IMG/VR virus record: IMGVR_UViG_3300050821_002136
Coordinates: 44,278-108,277 of that record
Length of the DNA: 64,000 bases
DNA from: a virus
Reading direction: 5' to 3' (one strand)
The notes under the pieces are model-generated. The model did no database searches and was not told the origin of the DNA. It saw only the letters and a program-made list of their open reading frames with translations. This document shows positions 31,401 to 41,400 of the stretch, one piece after another. How positions within the stretch are numbered: position 1 is the stretch's first letter; every line of letters begins with the position of its first letter. Both the position numbers and the translations under genes were made by a program.

Positions 31401-34044
31401 CCAGATGCTTGTTGTTTTTCACGTCGTCAAAGAGCTGCTTCTCAGCAGGCTTATCGCCTTTAGTGAAGCCATACGGATCTTCATCTGTAGGTTCAATCTT
31501 GATTCCCAATGTCTTGGTGGCGTAATCCCACTGCTTATTGATGTCCTTCTTCAGTGCATCATAGCTTGCTTTGACCGCAGGATCGTTAGGATCGTGTTTC
31601 ATTTTGTCAAATGCATCAGCTATGTCTGCCGCTCGTTTGTCTGTGCCTTTTATTTTCTCTGGCTGTACAGGATGAAGACTTTCGGCCTTGTTGTAATCGT
31701 CTGCAGCCTTAGCCATATCCACAGGCTTCTTAGCTGCCTCCTTGAGACGCTGAGCTTCCAGAACCTGCTCAGAAAGTGTGCCTTCAGGCTTGTTGGCCTT
31801 AGCTTGCGCCATGAAGTCCGTGTCTTTCTCAGCGCCTTCTTTGGTGCCCACGGTCTCTGCCTCAGATGTTCCTCCGGCTACGCTCTTAGGCCCACCTTCG
31901 TGCTCCTGCATAATTGCACGGGAGCGCTGAGCTTTAGACAGAGCATTACGCTCAGCTTCAGACCAGATAGTAGTGTCCTTCTTCCTGAACTCATCAGACA
32001 GCCTAGAAATGTTGTCAATGTCTTCCTTAGGCATCTTTGAAAGCACATCATTCACGAAGTCATCACGCTCAACACGGTGACGATTGTCGTCGCGCTTTGC
32101 AAAGTCATATTCTGATTCGTCTACGCCATACTTCTTGCCCAGACGAGCCAGTTCTTGGTCCGTGTGATCCTTGAGAACTTCTTCTACCTTGGATACATCC
32201 TCAGGAGATCCTTCTACATCTTCATGCTTTGGAAGTGCTTCCTCGAACTTCTTAGGGACAACCTTAGCTTCTTCAGGTGTGTAGACCTTCTCACGCGTGC
32301 CAGCACCCTTTAGATCCAGATCTTCTGGAGCAATAAGCGGTGCCTCTTGAATATTGGTAGTAGCTTTGCCAAGCGGTGCCTTTTCTGCAGGTCCAGGTGG
32401 TTTCAATGCAACGGGCTTCGCTTTGCCCTGTAATCCTTCTTCAATCTTCTGCTGCAGATCGGATTCGGTGTCAACAATCTTTCCACCCTCAGCCTTGAGT
32501 GCACTTATTCTTCCAGGCTTAGCAGGCTTCACAGGGGGCAGGATATCGCCCTTAGGAGCAGCTGGAGCGGCTGGGACCTCCGGCGCACCTTCGGTTAACT
32601 GGTAACGCTCAGGAAGGGCTGGGAGCTGCGGAGTAACGCCTTGACGCACTGTGCCCCCAGGCATCTGCATCCTGGTGTTCATTGGAGGAACCTCAGGCCT
32701 TGCTGTGGGTTCCTGCGGGAATGTCTCGGGCTGTACTTGGCCGGGAGTCTTAACGTTCTGCTCTACAGGCTTAGGCTGCTCTATGCCTACTTTGCCTTCT
32801 AGGTCAGACATCAGCTTCTCTTGACGAGTTTTCAACTCGGCGTCCGTAGGAGGAACAGCAGGTGCTTCCGGCGCGGGTGCAGGCGCAGCTTGCGCTGGGG
32901 CCTTTACTTTGGCCCTAATGGCTTCCTGAGCAGCGTCACGATGAAAGTGTGCTTCAGCTTGTGCTGCCTGCGCTTTGTCAAACGCTTTGATTGTGGCTTC
33001 TGGGGCTGGTACTCCCTGCTCTTCTGATCTTGCGTACACAGCACGGGCCTTGCGTGCGGCTTCAAATGCTTTGTCTGCTTTCTTGGTCTCACCTTCTAAT
33101 TTTTCAAGGTTAATTGCATCTTCTTCCATACCAGCAAAGCGTATTGGGTCAACAGTCGAGCTATCAATGCCAAGCTTTTCCAATACACGACCGATTTTAG
33201 AGGCCACGTAAATAGAGTTCATGCCGTGACCTGCAGCAGCTCCGATTAGAGTGCCAGTCACTTCTGGGTTGTCTAAAGCTTTGGCTGCGATTTTCCCAGC
33301 TCCACGTAGGCCTGCATTTACAACTGCACTTGTTGCGGGAAAAGGCTTCGCGCCTGCCTCAGCAGCTCCGGGGAGTGATCCTCCCGGCATAGCTTCCTCA
33401 GCAATTGGGCCTGCAAGACCATAGCCTGCGGCCTCTGTCAGGGCTCCAGAGTAGTCGCCTTTACCGAAGCGCTCTCCAAGTCCTACGGCCAGGGGTCCAA
33501 CAAAAGGAACACTGGAAACAACATTCCCAAGAGATTCGTAATTTCTATTTCTACGGAGTTGGTCGTCAACGCTTTCTGTTCCGAACTTATCCGTTTTTGG
33601 ACCGGCAGCACGTATTTTTGCTTCATTGGCGCGTGCCTCATCACTGATGTGTTGAGAAGCGGCCGTACTTGGATCAACCAGAAGTCTCTTGGTTGCTAAG
33701 TCTACTCGTCCTAGCAATCCTGACTCTGATTTCTTCTCTTCATCGGTTTTTGGCTCATCTGCAAAGGCGTGATAAGTCTGCTTTGCTATGTTTGGTAGAG
33801 CTACTCCTAGACGGCCTAAAGCACTGCCCACTCCCGGCCCTTCATAGGCTTTATTTGCTACATCCAGAGCACCTTCTGTTTCTCCTCCAGTGGGTTGTTT
33901 AGTAACATGAGCCAAGTATGCCGCCTGATCATCTGGATGCGCGGCCTTGAAGTCAGGGTCAGTGGATGAAAGGTAATGGATCTGATCAGCTGGTGTAGCT
34001 GAAAGAAATCCCTGATCCGACTGCAGTTCTTCTGATGTAGGCAT
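28492..34044 (-). CDS. Giant polyvalent internal virion protein (1850 aa) with C-terminal GNAT
   Basis: This encodes 1850 aa from ATG 34044. It is mosaic, like the polyvalent proteins that phages and plasmids inject with their DNA. In order: a helical, Ala-rich N-terminus; a Pro-rich linker (~380-540); and a domain with FRAIHDLFGHVAQG (~910-930, histidines suggesting a metal site). A DUF3293-like segment (PFAVLTAENPGNERLSDAEN, ~1015) follows, then a module with FILADGRGVAQTGG and NEQGAIRMRSYG (~1220-1300). A domain shared with other phage polyvalent proteins lies at about 1390-1600. The GNAT acetyltransferase at ~1735-1850 has a P-loop-like RSKGHGTEMYK. Several enzyme modules in one protein suggest takeover of the host cell. 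Domain names other than GNAT are tentative. Confidence 0.8.
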   Translation of the reverse strand: MPTSEELQSDQGFLSATPADQIHYLSSTDPDFKAAHPDDQAAYLAHVTKQPTGGETEGALDVANKAYEGPGVGSALGRLGVALPNIAKQTYHAFADEPKTDEEKKSESGLLGRVDLATKRLLVDPSTAASQHISDEARANEAKIRAAGPKTDKFGTESVDDQLRRNRNYESLGNVVSSVPFVGPLAVGLGERFGKGDYSGALTEAAGYGLAGPIAEEAMPGGSLPGAAEAGAKPFPATSAVVNAGLRGAGKIAAKALDNPEVTGTLIGAAAGHGMNSIYVASKIGRVLEKLGIDSSTVDPIRFAGMEEDAINLEKLEGETKKADKAFEAARKARAVYARSEEQGVPAPEATIKAFDKAQAAQAEAHFHRDAAQEAIRAKVKAPAQAAPAPAPEAPAVPPTDAELKTRQEKLMSDLEGKVGIEQPKPVEQNVKTPGQVQPETFPQEPTARPEVPPMNTRMQMPGGTVRQGVTPQLPALPERYQLTEGAPEVPAAPAAPKGDILPPVKPAKPGRISALKAEGGKIVDTESDLQQKIEEGLQGKAKPVALKPPGPAEKAPLGKATTNIQEAPLIAPEDLDLKGAGTREKVYTPEEAKVVPKKFEEALPKHEDVEGSPEDVSKVEEVLKDHTDQELARLGKKYGVDESEYDFAKRDDNRHRVERDDFVNDVLSKMPKEDIDNISRLSDEFRKKDTTIWSEAERNALSKAQRSRAIMQEHEGGPKSVAGGTSEAETVGTKEGAEKDTDFMAQAKANKPEGTLSEQVLEAQRLKEAAKKPVDMAKAADDYNKAESLHPVQPEKIKGTDKRAADIADAFDKMKHDPNDPAVKASYDALKKDINKQWDYATKTLGIKIEPTDEDPYGFTKGDKPAEKQLFDDVKNNKHLGVFRGGNPLQEGHPLAEVDPKTGETYNTMFRAIHDLFGHVAQGHDFSESGEESAWNAHMQMMDPVARPAMTTETRGQTSWFFNNEGVRGGKTAGQFADQKAGVLPDFAMERDAVKPKEVFDHIKGDKKPFAVLTAENPGNERLSDAENIQRNHELLQDLKDKGYNPKAVGGVNKDVEGKTEHSYFVPDITPEDAAELGKKHGQESILTQEGLHHLESGKIDPSDNKGLITGDKAKEQPYYSIVDGEPFAVPFKETQPEGVYTPGEPESDVEMARRGADVPEKTDLTGNQKTMDAEERAKVQEELAKKGQGGGAPGRATKLPTGDELIKKYGESDGDPAHTAFILADGRGVAQTGGNIHDQMLGGKTTDANPPRERFINEQGAIRMRSYGAYGDRSFNMSIPKDGITTEQLEHLQKMSPQMRTGQVYVEVADPKSMDQVRNIAYGNATPEALEKAIRDIAPIKNAKGSPTDEFGNPTVSGGAPATAAAPAKEVNLGETAEKHLTPEEREGVTKSEASTKRFMDNMEKIPEVQEFVDAAKKGAGERKWYQRSGQAFDAMAKESPEYFDQPGDRDKFVGLLASGSPQQSVAMNMREALRVWTNYVDKGRPEGAALEKLLRQPSDKGGFTLPGAKVPNAMKALAGEPMWPDISKNSAFKVPSFADNLKGVLNRVTNDGWMALFSDMKAGDIQSAHSYHPISVMTRAAAEELGWEPAEAQAAVWAFIKTLTEKGVEASEDPYEMRRYSEDFSDIIQHDPDTINLLKDMGIDHGKLVERLAKEVEPKPKPKDTSGASPTSEDSARRAFKRVEAARGKGTIPAAKTGNLFSGVEPAEDETTEFNPDQFRTQTEESPSVKVTPLSERPQKTILSVKVDGEKAGQMSMTPVPELGKDAMEISTSQLNPAFRSKGHGTEMYKQAIDYARSKGVRTLYSDNQVSIKAENVWQSLVRDGDATWDNASKRYKIKITPLGKAR

Positions 34045-34058
34045 TCTTGGCTCCTATG

Positions 34059-36779
34059 TTATCTTAGTTTGGTCTCTTGTTTCTTTTTCCAGTCCGCAAA
34101 CCCACTTGTTGTAGCTGCTGGGGCAGTTGCGGCAGGTGTTTGTGGTTTAGACGGTTCTGGCTTTGGTGAGGCACCACCACCTTCAGGCTTCTGTACAGGT
34201 TGCTGTGCCCCTTGACGTACAGTGTCATCAATGCTCTTAGTGTTAGAGGTATGCTCAGCATTAAAGGACTTCCCTAGTTTGTCTAGGAACTTGCCAACCT
34301 CTTCTTTGTACTCGGTCGGAATCTCACCGGCCATCCACTTGTCGGCGTGAGCAGACGCCCAGCGACCAAGACTTCCCTCGGCAGGCAAGAATCTATCCAG
34401 CTCCTGCTTATTGATACGCTTCACACCTTCCGCAGATGTAGTAGTCAAAGTCGTAATGACCGGAACAACGTTGGCTGCAAACTGAGATGTGTCTGAATCT
34501 GCCAGAGCATCTTTGGCCAGTTGTATCTGGTTAATGACCTTATCGTAGCGAGCGTTCTCTGTGTTTTGAAGTTCGTCCGCTTTGAGACCTCTCTGATTTG
34601 CATCAGCATTCTGCTGCACCAACAAAGCTCGTGTGGTGGCAAGGTCGCTACCAAACTTAGTCTTCTGTTCAGCGTATGGCAATGCTGCTATAGCCTTAGC
34701 GTTGGTGTCTGCTGTCTCAAGAGCAATCCTTGCTGTTTCACGGTTTGCTGGTGTATCTTCCATGTTGTGCGCGTGGACATAGTCAGCAACCCGTTTCTGG
34801 CGCTCATTCATTTTAGCATTCGACGCATCAAAACTGGCTTTAGCAAAGGCTTCCTCAGGGTTATACTTCTTTCCTGTGTCTGGGTTGATTTGCTTCTGCA
34901 ACTCATTCATGGCCTGTTGAAGCGGGGCCTTACCTGCGCCCGTAGAAAGTTGAAGAGCTTCCGCATCTGTGTAAGGTTTCTGTGTGTCTGGGTTGATCTG
35001 CGGTCCTCCATCAGGTCCACCACGCATAGCGTGCATATACACCTGTTCGGACGGGGTCTTAGCACCTGCTACTCGTGTTTGTGCTTTCTCCAACTCTTCT
35101 TTGGTAGCTTCTCCTATCTGAGTACGAGCACGGTCTTCTTGCGCTCGCTTGTTCAGTTCGGTGCCGGGGATAAGGGACATAGTAGCAGGAGCTACGATGT
35201 TTCCTGCAATGTTTCCTGCCTTAGCCAGTCCGTGCTCTATTTTCCCCAATACGCCGGGATGATTGGCTTCAGAACCATAAGGATTCATCTTGTCAAAATG
35301 CTGTGCAGCAAGTGTCAAACTAGCGGCCTCCTCACGTCCTTCAGGGGTACCTTTATCGAGTGCAGCCTGTATACGCGTCTGGTAGTCTTGACGTTTCGAC
35401 AACAGTTCTTGATGCGCCGTATCTGCTGTAGGTGCGAGCGGTGTTGGTAGAGCAGGCTCTTCTCCTTGTCCTGCCTTGAGCATACGTTCATTGATCTTCG
35501 ACATGCCCAAGCCAACAAGGTCACCCTTTCTCATGGCTTCTTCTTGGTCTTTCTTAACTACGGCCATTTTAGCATCTTCGGCATTACCGACAGGATAGCC
35601 TGCGGCTGGATCACCCGCGTTTACAATTTTGTTACCTGACTGCGGTGCATTAGGGTGATCCGTAGTTCCACTATCCACTGGGGTTTCTATGGAGGGCAGA
35701 GGTTTCATCTTTGAAGAAAAAGGAGAAGCTGTACCAAGAGGCGCTTTGGTAGATGCTAGGGATATCACAGGGCTGGCTTGGCCATCCTCAGATGGACGCA
35801 TAGGACCACCACCGTTAAACTTTATTTCTGGTTCTGGTTCTGCGTCAGCGTTGCTTATGTCCGTGTGCTGTTTACCCAACGGAGCATTCTCTATGCTCAT
35901 CTTTGCTCCCTGTAATTTGTAATCAGGGGGAGCATGCTCAGTGTCCAGCATTGGTTTGATGTTTTTAGGGTTAGAAATAACTCGTCCACCGAAATCTACA
36001 GGTGCCCCGTGTTCTTGGTTTGCCTCAGCTTCGGCTTGACGATATGCTTCAGCTTTTTCTGGGTCGAGAACATGTTCTCCTTTGTCAAGGTTTGCTACTT
36101 GGTCCTCCGGCACAGTGCCTCCCTCTTGGTAGGACGGTAACCTGCCGAGGGCTGTAGGTACTGGCATCTTAGGTCCGACTGCCCCTACTCCTTCAGGTGT
36201 GCTTGGATTAATTTCGTTACCCTGAGGGTCTAGTCTCTTTTCTCCTGGACGGTTTCCGTATTCACCATAAGGGTGCAGCTTATCTACACCAGCAGGAGAG
36301 AATGGTCTCATTTGTGTTGCTGGGTCTCGCGGATTTTCTCCTTGGGCTTTCAGGTCGTCAACAAGTTGCATCTTATTGCCAATGGCCTGCACTTCTTCAT
36401 TGGGAGATGTCGTAGGAAACTTAGTTCCTTCGTTGTAGATCTCATGTGCACGATCAGCTATACGTCCTAATGCTGTAGGAGGAGCATTGCCTAGTGCTGC
36501 CGACTTATATGCGTGGGTCTCTTCGGGATTTAGTACGCGTTCTCCCTGGTCAACCTTAGCAACTTGGTCCTTAGGAACATCCCCACCTTCGGCATAGGAG
36601 GGCATGGCCCCTAGGTTTGAGCCTCCAATTACCTTAGGAGATGCTTGTCCCAATAGGGACGCTGGGTGAGAAACATCCAACATGGGGTCGTCTTGTTGGT
36701 TCAGAGTTTGAAAAGGCAGAGGTTTAACCTGAGGCTTCTCCTTCTTTACGTCTTCTAGTTGTGAACCGATTCCTGGCAT
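34059..36779 (-). CDS. Internal virion protein-like, repeat-containing
   Basis: This encodes 906 aa from ATG 36779 (AAGGAGAAAAC upstream). The N-terminal half contains two copies of a GG-x-VP-x-DQVA-x-x-D-x-GE-x-VL-x-PE motif (YAEGGDVPKDQVAKVDQGER and YQEGGTVPEDQVANLDKGEH). This is a form often seen in phage internal or tape-measure-like proteins. The C-terminal half is helical and coiled (AAQHFDKMNPYGSEANHPGV onward) and ends in a disordered Pro/Lys tail. With its neighbours it forms a set of three ejection-type proteins before the giant polyvalent protein. Confidence 0.7.
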   Translation of the reverse strand: MPGIGSQLEDVKKEKPQVKPLPFQTLNQQDDPMLDVSHPASLLGQASPKVIGGSNLGAMPSYAEGGDVPKDQVAKVDQGERVLNPEETHAYKSAALGNAPPTALGRIADRAHEIYNEGTKFPTTSPNEEVQAIGNKMQLVDDLKAQGENPRDPATQMRPFSPAGVDKLHPYGEYGNRPGEKRLDPQGNEINPSTPEGVGAVGPKMPVPTALGRLPSYQEGGTVPEDQVANLDKGEHVLDPEKAEAYRQAEAEANQEHGAPVDFGGRVISNPKNIKPMLDTEHAPPDYKLQGAKMSIENAPLGKQHTDISNADAEPEPEIKFNGGGPMRPSEDGQASPVISLASTKAPLGTASPFSSKMKPLPSIETPVDSGTTDHPNAPQSGNKIVNAGDPAAGYPVGNAEDAKMAVVKKDQEEAMRKGDLVGLGMSKINERMLKAGQGEEPALPTPLAPTADTAHQELLSKRQDYQTRIQAALDKGTPEGREEAASLTLAAQHFDKMNPYGSEANHPGVLGKIEHGLAKAGNIAGNIVAPATMSLIPGTELNKRAQEDRARTQIGEATKEELEKAQTRVAGAKTPSEQVYMHAMRGGPDGGPQINPDTQKPYTDAEALQLSTGAGKAPLQQAMNELQKQINPDTGKKYNPEEAFAKASFDASNAKMNERQKRVADYVHAHNMEDTPANRETARIALETADTNAKAIAALPYAEQKTKFGSDLATTRALLVQQNADANQRGLKADELQNTENARYDKVINQIQLAKDALADSDTSQFAANVVPVITTLTTTSAEGVKRINKQELDRFLPAEGSLGRWASAHADKWMAGEIPTEYKEEVGKFLDKLGKSFNAEHTSNTKSIDDTVRQGAQQPVQKPEGGGASPKPEPSKPQTPAATAPAATTSGFADWKKKQETKLR

Positions 36780-36789
36780 GTTTTCTCCT

Positions 36790-37404
36790 TTATGACGACT
36801 TAAAGCCTTTATAGGCAGTTGCTATGTCTGCTCCAGTTTTAGCTAGTCCTTCTGCGTTCTGAAGCCAGCCGGACTTGCTTGCATTGGTAGCTGCATTGAT
36901 GTCGCCTGAGACTTGTCCCATGGCATCGAGCTGGCCTTTGAGATTCTCTCCGTACAGACCGGCTTCTCCTGCTAGTCCTTGCTGGTTCAATTGCTTTGCG
37001 CCCATCACATCCTGAGCAGCTACGCCTTCAGATACTCCGGCTCCAGCCTTCATACGATCCCTGGCCATTTGCTGTTCTGACTTAACTATGCCTGCAGCGT
37101 TGCCTGTGGAAGCAGCTGTGCGCTCTAGGTCGCCCTGGGCAGCGCCTTCTCCAGCTCCTATGCCTGCTCCAGCGCTTGTGAGTAGCTCGTTGATGTTTGT
37201 TGGATCATAGAGATGCTCAGCAGTCGCCTCTCTTCGGTATGTGGGATCTAAGAACGAGCGCTCACTGGTCGCAGCCGTTCCAAGGCCTGCACCTACGTTA
37301 GCTGCCGTGCCTGCGGCTGTTTTGGCTGCACCTTCTTCGGCACGCAGGAACATTCCAAGTGCTGGTTGAATAAATACCTTGAACATTAAGCTATAAATCG
37401 TCAT
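36790..37404 (-). CDS. Small internal virion protein-like
   Basis: This encodes 204 aa. The start ATG 37404 is preferred over one 12 codons upstream because GGAGACAAGCA lies just before it and ATGA overlaps the GNAT stop. A short amphipathic N-terminal helix (SLMFKVFIQPALGMFLRAEE) is followed by an Ala/Gly-rich, low-complexity helical body. This is typical of podovirus internal-core proteins (T7 gp14-like position and size). Pore-forming ability on ejection is possible but inferred. Confidence 0.65.
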   Translation of the reverse strand: MTIYSLMFKVFIQPALGMFLRAEEGAAKTAAGTAANVGAGLGTAATSERSFLDPTYRREATAEHLYDPTNINELLTSAGAGIGAGEGAAQGDLERTAASTGNAAGIVKSEQQMARDRMKAGAGVSEGVAAQDVMGAKQLNQQGLAGEAGLYGENLKGQLDAMGQVSGDINAATNASKSGWLQNAEGLAKTGADIATAYKGFKSS

Positions 37405-37808
37405 TGCTTGTCTCCTGCGTGCTTTGTGTACACTGCCCAATCTGGGCGGATCTTGGTAAACTGTAAATCTTTGAGTCGTCTTCCGAATCTCTCATAGCCA
37501 GGAGGCACGCAGCAAAGCACGCTGTCGTATCCGAGACTGGCTGCTGCTTCGTTGGCTTCTTTGTCAAGAGCCTTGATGGTTAACCATTTGGACTCTGCAT
37601 CGGCCCAAGAAGTCTTGTCCATCCAAAGATGACACTCCAGAGCGTGTTGCATTCCATATGCCGCCCTGACGCTCCCATCTACTTCCAGGACCTTGGTCAC
37701 CGGGAATCTCCCAAGGTTGGGCAGACGATAGTCTATGCCGTTTGCTTCGTGAATTCTTTGTATTGCCAAGAGGTCACTTGGGAGGTAGCTACGAATTTCT
37801 GCGCCCAT
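37401..37808 (-). CDS. GNAT-family acetyltransferase-like
   Basis: This encodes 135 aa, its ATG sharing a base with the preceding stop (TAATG). The fold looks like a GNAT: SYLPSDLLAIQRIHEANG (motif C/D), VLEVDGSVRAAYGMQ, and SVLCCVPPGYERFGRRLKDL-x2-TKIRPDW at motif B. The canonical Q/RxxGxG/A acetyl-CoA loop is not evident, so it may be a degenerate acyl-CoA binder. GNAT-like genes often sit between tail and internal-virion genes in podoviruses, as here. Confidence 0.65.
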   Translation of the reverse strand: MGAEIRSYLPSDLLAIQRIHEANGIDYRLPNLGRFPVTKVLEVDGSVRAAYGMQHALECHLWMDKTSWADAESKWLTIKALDKEANEAAASLGYDSVLCCVPPGYERFGRRLKDLQFTKIRPDWAVYTKHAGDKQ

Positions 37809-38428
37809 TACGCTAGACTCCGTTTCGGCCCCGGGGCAGGACGATTGAGCACAGTCCCTAGACCGCGCCCTCCCTGCTGAGGAGACGCTGTGCCGGAACC
37901 TGTGGAGGTAAGCAAAGAAGCAGCTGTGGTCCCAGTCAGGACGATCTGTGTCGGGTTTGCTAATCCTCCCAGCACGGTAGGTTTCTGGGGGTCACTACCA
38001 TGGTACTGAGGGTACGCTCTGTGGTAATAGATTTGAGGTGTCACACCATCACTTTGTATTGATGGAAGGTGCAAGAATAACGAGCGACTACTCCCCGCGT
38101 CCACAACGTGAGGGTTTGAAAAATTGGGATCTGTACTGATCTCGTGTATGTATTGCACACCTTTTTGCAATTCTGAGTTGTGTGTCAGAGTAAGGTGTAG
38201 GAGTTCGTTGGACACTTTTATAACGTTGCCGGTTTGCGTGCCAGCTACCTGAATAGAGTCTATAGGGGCTGGAGGAGGAAGTTTTCCTACCGCAGATGCG
38301 CCTACGTTCAGTGCAAGACTGTTTACAGCGTCTATGATGCGTTTTAGGAGGGAGCCATGATTGAAATCTTTCTGCGCTATGGTAGAGAGTTCTTGTCCAC
38401 CTTCTAGCACTGCGTTTTTACTCTGCAT
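37808..38428 (-). CDS. Hypothetical virion-associated protein
   Basis: This encodes 206 aa. ATG 38428 is chosen over one 14 codons upstream because GGGAGCTTCTTA precedes it. An N-terminal helical part (IDAVNSLALNVGASAVGKLP) leads to a beta domain with VHEISTDPNFS-like features of fibronectin-type modules (YIHEISTDPNF, then YYHRAYPQYHGSDPQKPTVL). It ends in a Gly/Pro/Arg tail. It is probably a tail component. The stop overlaps the GNAT start. Confidence 0.6.
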   Translation of the reverse strand: MQSKNAVLEGGQELSTIAQKDFNHGSLLKRIIDAVNSLALNVGASAVGKLPPPAPIDSIQVAGTQTGNVIKVSNELLHLTLTHNSELQKGVQYIHEISTDPNFSNPHVVDAGSSRSLFLHLPSIQSDGVTPQIYYHRAYPQYHGSDPQKPTVLGGLANPTQIVLTGTTAASLLTSTGSGTASPQQGGRGLGTVLNRPAPGPKRSLA

Positions 38429-38453
38429 TAAGAAGCTCCCTTCTAAAGTTTGA

Positions 38454-38474
38454 GGAGGTGTGCTTAGCACCTCC
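38454..38474 (-). terminator. Hairpin after the tail hub gene
   Basis: GGAGGTG (38454-38460) pairs perfectly with CACCTCC (38468-38474) around TGCTTAG, in the gap between the 1657-aa hub gene and the next gene. On the minus strand it is followed by TCAAACTTTAG, so it may be a partial terminator. Confidence 0.6.
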
Positions 38475-38482
38475 CCTGGGTT

Positions 38483-41400
38483 TTACACTATGCCAGCGTT
38501 GCCGCCGCCAGTCGGAGAAATAGAAGACCAAGCGTCTTGCTTTCCCGTGAGCAGTATTTTATGCAGTTCGAACCATGAACCCACCGCATTAGTACTGACT
38601 TCAATGAATGCTCGGTTTCCTTTCACATTAATGCTCCGCATGTAGTCGTCTTGAACTGGGTTGTTCAAGTTGATTCCAATGGGCACAGTATAGGGATACC
38701 GCGCATCCAAGGTGTTGGGGTACATCTTTGTGAGCAATGCCCCATTGCCTTCGGCCGTCAATTGCAGCACTGTGTAGCGCTTTTGGTGCATGCCAAAGAT
38801 CGGCATTGTGACAGACTTGGCTGCGTTCACAAATCCGTACGTAGTGTACAGACTGTAGATTGCAACTCCGTCATCGCTTCTTTGCATAGGATCGAGTTGG
38901 TAGATCTTGGAACTATCTATCCCATTGCAAATGAAAAGAGGGACATCATTCAAGTTCTGCCTTGTAACGAAGCCCATATACGGTGTTGGAATCTGCCAAA
39001 TAGACCACTTCCTACGCATGTCGGGACTGGCTAACGTGCCGAACATCGTGGCGTGTACTTGTATTGCGCTCATCAACTCCTCGAAGGACCCTAGAGCCTC
39101 ATAGTTCAACATTAGGATTACGTTGGGAGTAGTAGGCTTTGGGTTGAACGGTGCGTGGGGCAACCATTGTACTGTCTTAGTAGCTTGACCAGTGACTGGG
39201 TCGGTGCCAGTGGGCAATGGAACAGCGCAGAGAATCCTGCGATTTATGATGTCATTTCTCAGAACGATGGTATTCCCAGCGTCCCAGTTTATGGCATTGT
39301 ATAGCTGTTCGATTTCCAAACTAAAGAGCTTAGGCTGGCCTCCGTCCGTCGCCCAGATGCCATTACGGCAAGCCATGATGGCCCACTCCTCACCTGTGTC
39401 ATAGGAAGCGATGCCTATGGCTCCTACACGATTGCTGACCTCATTTATGGACCAGCCTCCAGGTTCAGAGTTTGGATTGTCCTTAGTTATGTACAGACTG
39501 CTTGTTTTAGTCAAGTAGAGACTGTCTCGTAAAATGAAAGCCCCTGTGCATGTCTGTGCGTTTTGAATGGATGTGTCTAGGATTCCTCCGTCACCAGATG
39601 TGTCAATGGACTCTGGCTTGCCTATGTAGGACCCGTAGACCTGTGCTCTAATAAACGGAAACTTTGTGGGAAATACTTCTATTCTGTCTACTAGAACGTC
39701 TGCGCCTATGCCCATGTTTATCACACGGAGACGCAATACCAATGTAGCTGGCAAAGACTTCAGGTTTGCGAACGGAGCTATCAGTAGGGTTCCGCTGAAC
39801 ACTGAACTAATCGTAGTCATACTAGTCAAGGGGACTGAGAATGATCCGTATGTGTTCCCGAAAATGCCGCCGCTCAAGTCCACAAGGTCAATCACCAGTG
39901 TTCCTAATCTAATGCCCGAAAGGCACGCGCACGCTACACGTACAGAGTAAAGCGTATTAGGCCTGATGATTTGGACTTTATATGGGTCTTGAAAAGCGGT
40001 CTGAGTGATTGTTCCCATGACTGGCTGAATGCTGCCGGTCGTGTTGGAAATGTACAACGCTTGTCCCGTTACAGGGCTAGTAAGCAGTGTAATTTCATTG
40101 TTCGTAGCATGGATTCCCCAACCAAGCGGGAGAATTGTGCCAGTAGGGTTCGGTAGGTACCCACCATCAAAGCTAAGGTTGTTAAAGTTGTCTACCTTAT
40201 TCAACATCATGCCATAGAACATGCGGCTTGAGTACGCAACTGACCAAGCGGGACTTCCTAGCTCTATAAGATTGAACAAGTTTCTTCCTTGAATGTCAAT
40301 CTCTGTAGAATTCAAAAGTACTGCGTCGGTAAAGCTAAAAGCTGCTGTAGTGTCTATGTTGTTTCTGATGATGGTAGACGTGTATGTGGTAGTTACCGTT
40401 CCAATCGTAATGACGACGGGATTCTCTATCACATAAAAGTTCGCTCCAGGCACTCCATTTTGTCCTGCCTCAGTAATCGCTATGCCTCGCGCAACTACAT
40501 CAGGTGGGCCTATGGGAATGCTAGAAACGTTAAGCAGGTTTGCGTTCGATGAGACAGTGAACGTGATAGGAGGGGAAGCTGGTGTCCAATTACCGCTCTC
40601 TGTAATGAAGAAAACGATAGCCTGACGAGTGCCTGCTCCGATAGGTACAATGGAGCTGCCTTGGGAGCCTCCAATTATAGCGACGTTCCCACCGCTGCCA
40701 TTTCCGAAAATTACGTTCGTAGTCGTCCCTTGGAATTTTTCCCCAGGATCAAACGTAAACTCCGTTCCAAACTCTGTAGCTTGTCCTTGGGTCTCCACCG
40801 TTTGCCCAGGTAAAATTCCTGGAGGTGCAGCAATGCCCGTAACTGTGAAAAACGAGCCTGAAACTGTAGCAATCACGAACGTGCCATTAAACACTGCATT
40901 ATTCGTGCAGTTAATGATTGTCACAATGTTGCCAACAGTAGGAGGTGTGGTAGTAGTGCCTGCAAAATTCCAGCCGTACGTAGCTGTGTTCGTGGAATAG
41001 TTAAAGCCTGTGCTGGTGATGTTATAAGCTCCACCGTTCAAGGCTTCGACAATCGTCCATGTATTGTTCCACCCTGAAGGTGTCACTCCCGTGATCGTTA
41101 TGGGAGAACCAGCAGTTAAGCCGGGGATAGGTGTGCTAGTTGTCAGTGTGGCTAAAGTTTGTCGGTACTGAGATCCCACAATGCCAACACCAGGATAGTG
41201 CCCAGTAGTGGTAAATGTGAACGTGAAGAATGCTAGGGTCTCTGAGGTACCAGGGTAAAACCCTTGCCCCATACTAGTAACTTGCCAAATTCCGTTGAAA
41301 TTAAATCCGCCTTGCACAGCTCCAGTGATTTCTACAAATACCGCATTGCCTGAGGCCATAGCTGCCGCAAGGTTGGCATCCGTAGGATTGGGGTCTGAGT

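Noticed and set aside
31036-32040. 334-codon plus-strand frame inside the giant polyvalent gene
   Set aside because: Antisense shadow rich in Leu, Ser, Cys and Phe, without start signals; the minus-strand frame has clear domains.
34521-35450. 309-codon plus-strand frame opposite the 906-aa internal protein
   Set aside because: Cys/Phe/Leu-rich shadow with no ribosome-binding site; the coding strand has a protein with recognisable repeats.
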